A stretch of DNA of 64,000 bases from assembly GCA_013365325.1 (NCBI GenBank), contig JABVXV010000143.1, positions 84,625 to 148,624 of the forward strand. Reading direction: 5' to 3'. The position numbers and the translations under genes were made by a program. This document shows positions 1-12,200 of this stretch, piece after piece. Every line of letters starts with the position of its first letter. Positions within the stretch are counted from its first letter, which is position 1. A model generated the notes under the pieces. The model was not told where the DNA came from. It did not search any database and was given only the letters and a program-made list of their open reading frames with translations. The stretch is from Dipetalonema caudispina (taxonomy: Eukaryota; Nematoda; Chromadorea; Rhabditida; Onchocercidae).

Positions 1-3000
1 GAAGACAATGGTTGATGTGATGAATTTTTCGAGAGTTGTTGTCACCAGTGGATACTTGGCAACTAGTTGAGTTGCTATACGGAAACATGGTACATTGAAT
101 TACTGGATATTTCGAAAATTCGCAACATCTGACAACACTGTTGCAATATCCGTTTCTAAAGCCGTGCTTAATAGTTATCATTCATATTTTCGGTTTACTG
201 AAAAAATAATTTTGCATGAACTGAAAGTGTATAATGATGCAAACAAGTTTCTGCCAAGAACAGATGAAGTAAGGAGCAAATAATTAGTATAAAACAGTTT
301 TGAAATAGTTACAAAATTTAGTTCTACGTTGAAATTAATTATGACTTTTCTCGAATACCAGTTAACAACATCCGGCAAAATAAATTTTGAAATGGTTTCA
401 ATTTTTTGATGCTAAAATTTAAAATTTCCTCTCAACGAAGTTAATATATGATTGACTTCATCAATACGAATAATTCGATAGTTTTTCTGACAGTATTAAT
501 AAAGTTCGAATGTAACAAATTACATCGATTATTTTGTCAAATTCCTTGTTAACAACGCAAATTTTATTAATTTTTTCATATTAGATTTAAATTTATGTGA
601 AATTATCATAGGAATACTAATTTCGTTGAAGTTCCATTGCACTCTTCTTTGTTATAAATTATTTTTATCTTATTGAAACACCATTGATACATTAATATTG
701 TATATGATGCCTTGAAAATTGCCTAAATCTTTTTAGTTTTAACTATTACTTATCATATCACTACTATTCCTTCCTGATAAATATGTCATAAGACTTGTTT
801 AATTTTTTTCGAAAAATTCATTCCCGAATTTCGATGTAAAGACATTCGAAATGTTACGTTTCTACCTTTACTTCACACAAAAAGGAGTAAAGTAAAAAGT
901 TTATGAAGCAAGAATTTGGACGTGTCGTTTGTTATTAAATTACCGTTAGCTTTGAAATACATATGTTCTCATCTGTTGAATAATTTAAAAAATTTGTTGT
1001 AAACAAAGAGTAAACTGAAGTAACAAATTTGATACTTGCTAGCAAGCTTAACGGGGGAGTGGGGAAAGAGAATGTAGGACTGTTATTAGATAAAACAGTG
1101 ATAATAAGTAAACCTTGTGTAAAATTTATACTTATTCGGAGATTGCATTTATTTACTTATTTTTTTGGTGACAATTGAAATTTAAAAATTATGGAAGTAT
1201 TGAACACATGACATTATGAGTGGAATAAAAATAATTAACAGAAAAGACAAAATTCAATCAAGTAGAATTTTTGTTTTTCGAGAGATATGGAATTTTTAGT
1301 TTTTTTGAAAAAGTTATCAAAACACATGGTAATGAGATTTGTTGTCTCATAAGTTATGTGTAACAAGTAAAAATTAATTCTCCGAAAATTTCAAAGCATT
1401 GAAATCCTTAAACAAACAGATAAATAAATATTGTCTCTGATAACTTCTTTATCACTCTAAAGAATATTTTGAAACTGTGTTTCAATTTCCAAATATTAAA
1501 AATTTCAATTTCTACACTGCAGTTATATTAATGAAGCAAGCCTTAGAGTTGGGGTTTTGAACTCTGATAACTTTGAGAGGTGTACATTTCTTATTTTAAT
1601 ATTTCCTTCATCTAAATTGCTAACGCATGATATAAATTTGAAAGCTTTACTAAATAATATTCGAAAATAAATTTTCCAAAAAGTTCAATGGAATTGAGTA
1701 AGTTTTTATTATCATATTGGCATCAATGCAAATTTTGACATTTGCGATAGCAAAAACTCGACGTCATTAAGAAATGTTATACGAAATTGTGTGTTGAAAT
1801 TACTTTTCACATTCTAATTAAGTAAACAAATTTATTTTCTTTTTGCACCTCTCTTCTTACCGCTTTATTTTGTAGTACTCCAAATTGTATCACAAATCGA
1901 TTCCAATAACTTTTTTGATTTCCAAGCTCGATATTGTAATATTGTATACAAATTGATAACTAAGTTAAATTTTGTTTCAATAAATAATTTGAACAAGTTT
2001 TACTTCAGTTGTAATAAATTCTAAATAAAATTGTTTATTACAGCTCAGAATAAATTAGTATAATTCCTCTTACAGTAAAATTTAACTTGCCAAATTAACA
2101 TCACTTAACAAATTAAATATGACAAAGAGAGCAGTTTAAAGAGCATAAAGATTCGAATATTTTATCTTTTTTGTGATTTATCTAAACAGTTTAACGCTGT
2201 CTACAATAACTGATCAAAATTGATAAATTTTAGTTTGAGGAGAATAGAATTAAAATTGTTTAGACGAACTGGAATTTTCAAATTATCAATATCGAATAAA
2301 GCTTTTCTTTTTGATAATTTCTTTAAAAAATCAGTATATTTCTCAATGTGTCTCATAGCGTCTTCTATCGTAATAAAACTTCAATTAGTGACATTAGATA
2401 TTATTGAACATATCTAATTAACCTTGTTACATGTTAACATAGATAACTGGCCTTATTGTATGATATCTGAAAAACAATTTATTCACTAGATTTTTCAACA
2501 AAGCTCAAAAAATTTTCACTTCAAACATTTTCACTTCTTTTCATGGATGTTTAAATAATAATATAAGAAGAAATGATTGCATCGGGAAAATAATTCTCAG
2601 AAATCAGTTTTGAAAAATTTTCATTTGTATCCTGCAAAATCAGTTTTTTTTCACTAATAAGCATTTGCAATTTTCCCAATCAAAGAATAGTTTTTCGAAT
2701 TCTAGTTGGAAAACTTTTAATTCTTGGAAGAAAAACATTCTACATTGGAATTTTTGAATGATGATAATGTGGAAGGGTTAAACCGGGAAATTAAACAAGA
2801 CGTCGGAATGTGAAGAGTTTCAGGTTTTGAACTTTTTCGAATACTGTTGAAAGTCTGTTGGATAAAAACTTTTTTCGCTGTGCGATGAATGTAAATGAAT
2901 GAATTCATTTTGTGATTGAAACTGAAAGAAAGATCAAACAAAAAAAATGGTATATATAATTCCTACCGGAATGCTTCTAGTATAGCTATTTCCGGAATTG

Positions 3001-4081
3001 TGGAAAATTTCTTTTCAAATACAATTGGCTCAATGACAACTGAATCCATCATTTATTAATGTCCAATCAGTAGTTTAAGAATGTGTCATATGATGCTGAA
3101 ATTTATATGGTAGCATCAATATTATCATAAACAACATTATTATCCGATTTTCAAAGAGACTTAAGACTTTAGTGTTGCATTTTATCCTTCATGTGCTGAT
3201 CGATTTAGTACTGATGACTTGGCACGATATGATAGAAGTTAGCCTATGCTTTATGGCTTAGGATTTTTAGTAATCACATCAAAATTGAAAGGAAAATAAA
3301 GTGAGAAAAGCAAATTCATATAATTGCAATGCAGCATTTCAATCCTTTTTGTCTAATTAGTCTATCGGCTTTAATTCAATTATCAAGTGCGCATCAATGC
3401 CTAACTAACTTCCAACAAACACTTCTCATATCATTTTGAAGTAAATCCAATTTATCCAAATGATACGATATCTTCCTGCTTCGAGTCTTTTTCCATAAGC
3501 AGAAACAATAAATTGTCATTTAAAGTTTTCATAGAATTGAATAAATGCTAGAATTAGCCGCATAATCGAATAATGATAGTATTTATTTTTTCAAATTATA
3601 ACATTTCTAAACAAAAAATTGCAATTAATGACATCGTTTGATAATATTTTAAAATTGAAATTAAATCAAACCAAAGTTCTGGTTGCTTTTTTCTTTTTCA
3701 TTCCCATTACTTCAAAGTCATTTCATAATATATTGCTCTTTTTTTCAAACCCTCAATTTTTTTTTTTGCATCACTGACAACAATCAATTCAATTAAACTT
3801 AATAAATCCAAATATTATCTTCAATTTCTATTATAATATCAATCATATATATTTCTATCATACATTTCCTTTTTCTTTTCTTTTCTTTGCTTTGAATGAA
3901 AAGAAAGAAGAGATTTGTTTGTATTTCAATCTTTTAAAATTAATAAATAATGGAAGGAATTGTTTGTCGCATATGTGAATGAATCAATCTTAACGTAATT
4001 TTTTTTTTTGCATTCTCTTAGTACTTTTGCATTACTTTTTCCATCAACACATTTGACTTATTTGCTCTTTATTTAAAAGAA

Positions 4082-4160
4082 AAAAAAAAATGGAAAGATG
4101 GAGGAAAATGAAGAGTAAAAGGAAGGAAAGGAAAGGAAAGGAAGGAAGGATGAAAAGAGA
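4082..4160. repeat. Purine-rich low-complexity tract (GGAAA repeats)
   Basis: An A-rich run is followed by repeated GGAAA/GGAAGGA units around 4118-4150, so one strand is almost purely purine. It is simple-sequence DNA with no coding meaning. Confidence 0.8.
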
Positions 4161-6216
4161 AAATGCTTTAATGGCATTTCTTTACAACTAACTTTTTAGT
4201 CCTTAAGAAATGTTCTATTCAAAAAAAAAAAAAAAAAGGAAGATTTTTTCTTCATTTAGAATTGCCTTAAAATCAATGATAAATCATCAAGTGTTGTAGT
4301 CCTTTAAGGCAAAAAGAAATAAAAAGAAAAAAAAGAAAGGGAACAAGAAGAGACTTGACAAGAAAGGAAATAAATGTCAAGAAGGAGACAGAAAAAGAGG
4401 GAAGGGTTACGAATGATTGGATTGCCGAATTGGTTCGATTTGGGAATATATGGCTGGGATGGAATCCTAGGAAACGTGGAGCCTAAAAACATCCAAAAGG
4501 AAAAGGGCGGCGTCATTTTCCTGTTATCATCGTTTTTCATCATCCCTCTCTTATCCTCATCCTTCCCTCTCCCTCTCTCTATCAGATATATAAATACAAA
4601 TATAAATACCAATATATGTATATCGATATCGAATGCATCCAGCCTTTATCATAATGCTATGTTCACCGGGATGGATGTTATTCTCTCCACTTATCACTTC
4701 CATAAAATTCCGTCAATGGATGACATTATTCATATTCTGTTTGTCCTATTATAACCTTACTGTCATCCATTTCCACGATTATCAAATTCTAAACTGATCA
4801 GTTGATTATACGAAAACTGAAATTTCATCATTTAATCAGCGAATCAACAACTTTTTACGTGTACATTTTCTTCGTCCAAATATTCATCGATCTAATCGAA
4901 AGGATAAACGATAGTATTGGGATAAAATGCATGTACGATACTTACAGCATCAAGGTCAGGGGACACTACAACGGCTACCAATGCCTCTTAGTAGAACGGT
5001 TGGCTCATTTCAAAGCAATAGACGGTTCGTTCGTTCGCGTTTAATGTAATTTTTCATTAAATTTAAATAATTTCAAATCATTTCGATATTTATTGGTTTA
5101 GCAAAATTACCAAACGAATTTCATTTTTAATTTCCGCCAGATGGTAAGCAAATGTCGAAGGATACGTTATCATATTCCGATGAAAAGGTTTTTCTTCCAC
5201 CTCCACATCCTCAAACTTTCATTACTTTACAACATTTATTTTTTATTTTATCGTGTTTTTGTCTACAAATTTATTTGAATCTCTTTCATATTAACCGGCA
5301 AGTCTGTGCTACCATCATTCATTCAGGCAATTATTTTATGGTTTAGATTGAAAGTAATTGTTTTTTGCTTTGGTACAATTTGAATTAATGCTATCACTTT
5401 CACTTAATTAATTCTCGAAATTGATTGGTTGAGTGTATTGTCGGATTTTGTAGTTGATTCAAATTTAATTACAAAACTGATATGAAATATGATCTGAATA
5501 ATATGTCATAATGTTATTTCTCAATATTTTAAAGCACAAATGGATGAATGAGTTTTACTTGGTTATGCCAACAATAATAAGAAATGAAATACAATGTATA
5601 AAAATTCACATAATGAAATTTGCACGCTCTATTAGGACTAGCATATGACAACATCTTTTTTCTTGCATATTTTTGATTGAATTTAATTTTTGACTTGTAT
5701 GAAAGCAAATGTCAATCCTTACATATTCAGCAATTGAAGAAAAACTTTCACTTACTAATCTTCATGCAATGGATCTATTTTATTACTGCTAGAATCGTTT
5801 TTATTGCTGTCTTATTTACCGTTCTACTACTTACTGTTTTCCATTCAGTAATTAAATTTCTAATTTTTGAAATTTTGCTTTTTTTGTTATTTCTCTTTAT
5901 AAAAAAGAAAAAAAAAATGAAGAAAAGGGAAAGATGGAAAGTGAGGGTGGAAAGCAAACGGAAAAAAAAATCAATTTTCATGAATTCTGCTTTTCACTAT
6001 CCTTCTCATTTTTCAATCAAAAAGATTCATTCGAATCCTTCTAACTGAAAAATTTTAAATTTCAATATTTTCATAACCGTTTCTTGTTTAGAATTGCTAA
6101 TTTAGACTTGGCTTACTTATCTATTTAACAAACATGAATTATTTCACATTTTTATTAATTATTATCACAAAAGTAAAACTTTAATTACCATATGGCATGC
6201 TCATCTTTCCCGTCAG

Positions 6217-6217
6217 A
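6217..6217 (+). promoter_or_regulatory. Candidate spliced-leader acceptor upstream of the unc-80 start
   Basis: The motif CCCGTCAG ends at 6216, 42 bases before the proposed unc-80 initiator ATG at 6259, and resembles a nematode 3' splice site. Trans-splicing here would leave a short leader with an out-of-frame ATG at 6218 that opens a 14-codon upstream reading frame. A weaker TTTTTAAAG acceptor ends at 6247 and would avoid that upstream frame. Which one is used cannot be decided from sequence alone. Confidence 0.3.
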
Positions 6218-6258
6218 ATGAGATTTGTTTGTTTTTTCTTTTTAAAGCAAAAAGTAAA

Positions 6259-9200
6259 ATGACGAATGCTTACAAGAAGAAGAAGAAAAAAGTGGAATCA
6301 TCGTATTACAGGTCAATAGATGCTTTATCATCATATTGCCGATCAATGGATCCGTTATCATCAGTAAATGATGATGAAAATGAGTTAGAATCAGTTCCAT
6401 TACCAATACAAACATTTTTATGGCGACAAACAAAGTACTACCTATTCTTTCCATAGAATGTTTACTGCTAATTTTGAATGATTTAAATTTGTTTATAAGA
6501 ATCAAAAAACACTTTAAAATTTAAGTTTAATAAAATTCATAGTTGAAAAAAAAAGAGATAGACGTGTATATGTATTTATGAAAGATATTCTTCGAATACC
6601 ACAAAGATAGATATCACGAAATTAAATTTAGTTTTACATTTTATTTATTTATTCTTTTAAATCACATTTTTCTTTTGCAAAGTGACAAAATTTTCAGTCC
6701 ATTTTTGGGTGCAAAAATTGGCAAACTTCATGAAGCATCATGCGTGGTAAGTATTTTAGTGCTTACAAAATCTTTGAAAAGTTATGTCAGTTGTTGTTAT
6801 AGCATTTATTCCTTGGACAAGTAACTGTTAATTAGAATAGGAAGAAAAAAGGTCGGAAGTCTGTAAATGTGGTGCAATTGAGTGAAATTAAAAAGAGATT
6901 ATACCCACGAGAAATCTTTTGCAAGCATTTTATGTATATCAAAATATGGTTTAAAGTCTATTTTTTAAATTTTTTGTGAATTAAATTGAAAATTGGCAAT
7001 AGTTTTAATTAATGAAATCGGGCAACTGAACACACTTATATTAGGAAAAGTAAATTATTAAGTTAACAAATTGACCAATTGCAGACGTTTGAACGGGTTG
7101 TTGTACAAAATATACTTCATGGACTTAGTCCATCACTTTCCGATGCTATTAATTCCGTTTCACGTTGGCGTTTCGTACGTGCAACATTTCCACATATTGT
7201 ACAAGTAAGCAAACAGAATTTTGTTGATTTTTCTACGCTTACTTAAAACATGCATACCTTTAATATTTAACTTGTAATAAATAAATATAATTTAACGTTA
7301 AAAAGAAGTGTTACGTGTCAAAACATGATAATTTAAGCGTCACATACGTGTTATACACAAAGTGTATGATACTTTGACAATCTATCAATAATGAAAGAGG
7401 AGAAGATATTTTTTTCAAACTTAACTATTTTAAATTTTCAAAAATTTAGTGTTGTGCATCGCTACTATCAGAAGCTATTGGCCGGGATGGTACACCAATG
7501 AGTGGATCCTTAGTCAAAATGTTGTATATATTGCATTGGCTTCTCCTTGATTCAGCCAATGAATGTTATGATGTTGAAAGTAGAAAGGTATGATAGTTTA
7601 CCTTTCATCTTCCCCTTGGTCTCTTAATTATCTTTATTACCGAGAATTGAAATTCAAAATTTCAAACAAATGACATTATTGAGATGTCTACGTATTGGCT
7701 GAAAGTTTGGATCTTTTATTTGGCTCTTTTTTTTCTTAGCCAAATTTTTCTAATCTGTCTATAATTCTATGTACTTTCCATAGAAATAATTAGATGAAAG
7801 ATAAAAAACTAACATTTTTTGATTGAACAACAAATTACTAGCTTTAGAAGGTATTAACTTAAGGATTAGCTTTTAGCTGAATAATTTCAAAGATGTCGAG
7901 ATTCATGCTTATAACAAAGCTTTCTAAAAGAATGATAACTCTCCTTGTCATTATAAAATTGGAAATAGTAGAATAAGTTGAAATAGCGGACAAATCATAT
8001 CAAAATAAACAAGCAATTGCTGCATGGTACACCTATGATTGATTGACGAATAGCTATCATTCCTGATAAATGTTTCAAATAAATCCGATTACCTATATAA
8101 ATTAATACTTCGCAACTTACGTAACAATCTCTAATTCATTTTTAAATTGTGTGGGAATTTTATAAACCAACATTTTACACAGCAATTATTTTGATTACAA
8201 TTATTTTCATTGATATTTTTGCTGTGATAATTCCCAGGAATTATTTAATTTGTCATTTAAATAAAATAAACTTTTGAAATGGAATAATAAATCAAAAATA
8301 ATTAAATTTATTTGTAAATGTGATATAAGCAAGCCTCAGTGATGCGGTGAGATGAGAATGCCTTAAGGGATAACTATGTATCTTGAATCATTTTCAAAAA
8401 TTACATATACTATGACAGGATCGGGAAGAATTTAATCAAAATTGGATTTTTTGATTGATTGTAAAGTTAACATGCGATAGCATCTTGTCTTCAATGATTG
8501 GATTCCTTTTTGATCGCCGTTTTTTTTTTTTTTTTTTTTTCTTGAAAACCTCAGAGATTTCACACCAAATTTCTTAGATTGTCTATTTCTTTCCAATTTT
8601 CATGCATTCTTAAATTGTCTATTATCTCTTAATGGATATGCCATTAAAAACGAAAGAGAAATTCAAAACAACAACTTTAATTCTTTTTATAGCTTGAAAT
8701 TGCTACGAAATTCCAATCTTTCTAATATGCCACACATAAAGTTGACAAATCCATATTTATTCTACGATACTTATTAAGTAATTTCAGCATGAAAATAGCA
8801 AAAAAAGAGAGAGTGATTAGTTTTATGTTAAGCGTAGGAAGCATATTTCCATCATAAATATATCTTTGTTTACAATTCGTACCGTAAGAATGATGCATAA
8901 TCAACCATCCCATCTTTTATTTATTAAACAATGAAATGTTTATAGTTGGAACCATTAAATTAAACTTAGATTTTGCATCTACTAGACGAATATGAGTGAT
9001 GATGGTTAAATCGTAAATTATGCATAAATTACGCACAAAATAAAAATAATCAATAAGCAAAAGTTTCTCATAGAAAGATAGATTGTATAACAAAAGTATT
9101 CACTTGAACTTTGTGTTGAGATTTGCTTTAAAATTAATATAAAGTAGCTTTAAATTAATTAAATAATTAGATAATCTGTATGATCCATATATAAAATAAT

Positions 9201-12200
9201 TTGTAAAAATGGGATGAGAGTTAGGAATAACTTTTTTTTTAATTTATAATAATAAGTATGAAATGAATAATTTGAGGAAAAATTAGTAGAAAATTGCAGT
9301 TTTAGGAACGTCATGTAAAACGATTAAAGTTATATTCAAAGAATTGTATTGATTCTGTTCATTTCATCCCATTATACAAAACAAAATTTTATAATTAATT
9401 GAAAAGCTACTGTAACTTTATAAAATGAAACACATCGTTACCAATGTTATCTTCAAGAACAAATAAATTATGACGAAAGCTATCCATAATAAAACATTTG
9501 AAAATTGCCTTTATAGAATTGAACTACTTCACAGTAAGCTTATTAAAGCACATAAAAAATGATCAAGAAGTGTTAACTAATTTTTAATTTAATGAAGTTA
9601 TAGTAAGCATATTTCAAGCCTGCTAGCATAATATATATCTGAAAAAACTTATTTTATAGCAAATATCAACTTCTAATGAGTTAAAATTTCGCATTCCTTA
9701 TGTTGACAAGAGGAAGATAGATAAACATATCATCTTGTCTCTTATCACATTCACCGAAACTTCATCATTGTGCTGAAATCTCATCTGAAAATACAAATTT
9801 CACAAAAATTCGAATGAGTTTTATCGGATGGTAGCTCACCAGCTAAATTAATTAGCTTATCGTAATCTCGACGAATAATCTTATAACTTTTTTCTCGTAA
9901 TTCTTCAAAATAACAACTAATCAGTGCAAATATTATTTTTAAATGCAAATGAAAAATACTGCATGGCAATGAAATATTCCACTCTTTTCTATTTTAGTTA
10001 TAAAACTTATTTAGTTTTAGAGTTTAACCGAATCAACAGATTTTTCTGCACATGCCATACGACAATATGCATTTTCGATTAGCAGTATACAATTATTCGT
10101 GTATATGATTACTCCGTTGCTAAATGCGATCAATGAAAAAGATTTGGCATCAAATTTTCGTCTAGAAAGTGGCATTAAAATTTGGCAATCGCTTTGGCAG
10201 GTGAAAATTGCCCCCTTTTTTCCATTTGAAATATATTAACATATCTTACTAGAAATTTGCTATTATGACAAAGAACACTAACAAACTTTTTCGGATCAGA
10301 CTGAACAATATATCATCTAAATTAACTAACCTGTCATCTATATAATGTTACAGTATCGGCAACCGGAAGTGTTATGTTTCTGCGCTCCGGTAAAACAACG
10401 GCGCACACATTTTCCATTTATAACGATCGCCAAGAAGCCACAGCCAACTTCTGCAGTTCAAGGAATATATCTTGGTAGAGATTTGAATGATAAACTTCCC
10501 ACATAGCAAACCATAATTTGATACAAGGAAGTACCAATATTAAGTGCTAATACTAATTAAGATATCAATTATAATAACAATAATTCACTTACTATTACAA
10601 TAAATAATACTTTCTCATTGTTGATGATATAAGTGTATTGTTTATAGATTGATACAATTAGCATTATTCTTTTAAAGTTAAACGAAAAGTCATTGGTTGA
10701 CATTATTGCAATCGCTTGGTAAAATTAATATTTGAAAACGGATTTTAGGTGATGCAGATGAAACAATGACACGGCGTCTATCAAATGTACCGGCGCAAAT
10801 TGCCAATCTTCAGCCATATACCGATGTACCACCACCTAAACCTCCTCGTCCCCATTTGACAGTTCTCTCAAGCTTGAAAAAACAAAAAGATGAAGAAGCT
10901 GAAGTTGTCACAGCTCAGGCAATTGCTACCTTAGGTATCAATCGGCAACAACAACAACAGCCACAGATATTAACGATGAAAAAGGTAATGCGCAAGTAAA
11001 TCCATCCATTAATATTTATAAAATAAATGGATAACGAATTTTTGTTAACTTTTGAAATAAAATTTTTTTTAACTTTGGAAGTATTTTTGTAATTTTACGA
11101 AACTTCCCTAGTCATTCTTTTATATCTTCAATGCATTCAGCAGACAAATAATTTGGAAATGGGTCGGTCAAGTTCAATTGTTCGAAGCGTTAGTGATTAT
11201 CATACAAGTGATGTTCCACGGATATTTACAAAAAGTCGTACTACAATATTTGATGAGAAATCACCAAGTTTGTCTTATAATTGCACTTGTGTTTTTGCAA
11301 GTGATGACACACTTTGATTTTGGATATTAGTTTAAATTTTCAACACTCTCAAAAACTTGAAACAGCAAAAAAATTTAAAAAATGAAAGTGTAACAAATTT
11401 TGTGCCATACAAGAAAGTTTCATCCAACTTATCAATTTAGTATTAAATAATCCTAAGGATTTCCTTTCTCTCTTTCCAGGTTTATGCAAAGGTATGGCAG
11501 AAATTGATGATGCACTCAATTTTACGGATGATAAATCACTTAGCAATGCAATAATAGATGATGTGGAATTGTCAGAAGAAAAAGCACCATTGGTTATATT
11601 GCAAGAAATATGTTCCGGTATTTCAGCGGATTTTGAAAACATTTCACATAGTGGTTGTGAGGTGTTTAATTTTTTAAGTCTTTCAAAATTTTAAATTAAA
11701 ATAAAGTCAGGAGTTTCATCGTTATCTGGAAGTTTCGGGAAGAAATTTTCAGATTTTTTTCTTTTTGGAATATCCCTCTGCCGTAGAATTGCATTTGTTT
11801 TCATCCCAATCATATCGTTAACAATTTCTGAATTTTATTACGTAAAATAGTTGCATCCCAAATCATGCCAATATTTTATTACTCAAATATCTTATAGATT
11901 CACTCTTTTTTGACGAAAAGAAGCTCTTTTCCCGATCTATTACTTATTTTCATTTTATTTCATTAATTAGCACGGAACGAAATTTCATTTTAGATTATTT
12001 GTGAAAGTTGTCATTCAGTAGTGTATCACGATGGTACAGCAAGGAATACTTGTAAATGCGACCATGGCCATCCGGTCGCTTCACGTTTCAAAATTATTCC
12101 AACTATTTCTACAAGTCATTCCGATGTAACTTTACCTGAATTCAAGCAAAGTACTGACAAATTGCGAAAAGGTTTATTTTTCTCGCTTTTGTTATTAATT

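Larger units (their letters stand above)
1..6258. other. Long AT-rich region upstream of unc-80, no supported gene
   Basis: No open frame here shows family similarity, a run of splice-bounded exons or coding-like composition. The longest frames (4374-4754 on + and 4304-4612 on -) lie over purine/pyrimidine-rich low-complexity DNA. The region holds many homopolymer runs and a GGAAA-type purine tract near 4118-4150. It presumably includes the promoter and 5' untranslated sequence of unc-80, but no core promoter element can be assigned. A gene whose coding part lies left of the window could still have its untranslated end here. Confidence 0.5.

Noticed and set aside
4374..4754. 126-codon + strand frame upstream of unc-80
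   Set aside because: It lies over purine/pyrimidine low-complexity DNA, has a long frame on the opposite strand too, and shows no similarity or splice context. UNC80 homologues need no exon here.
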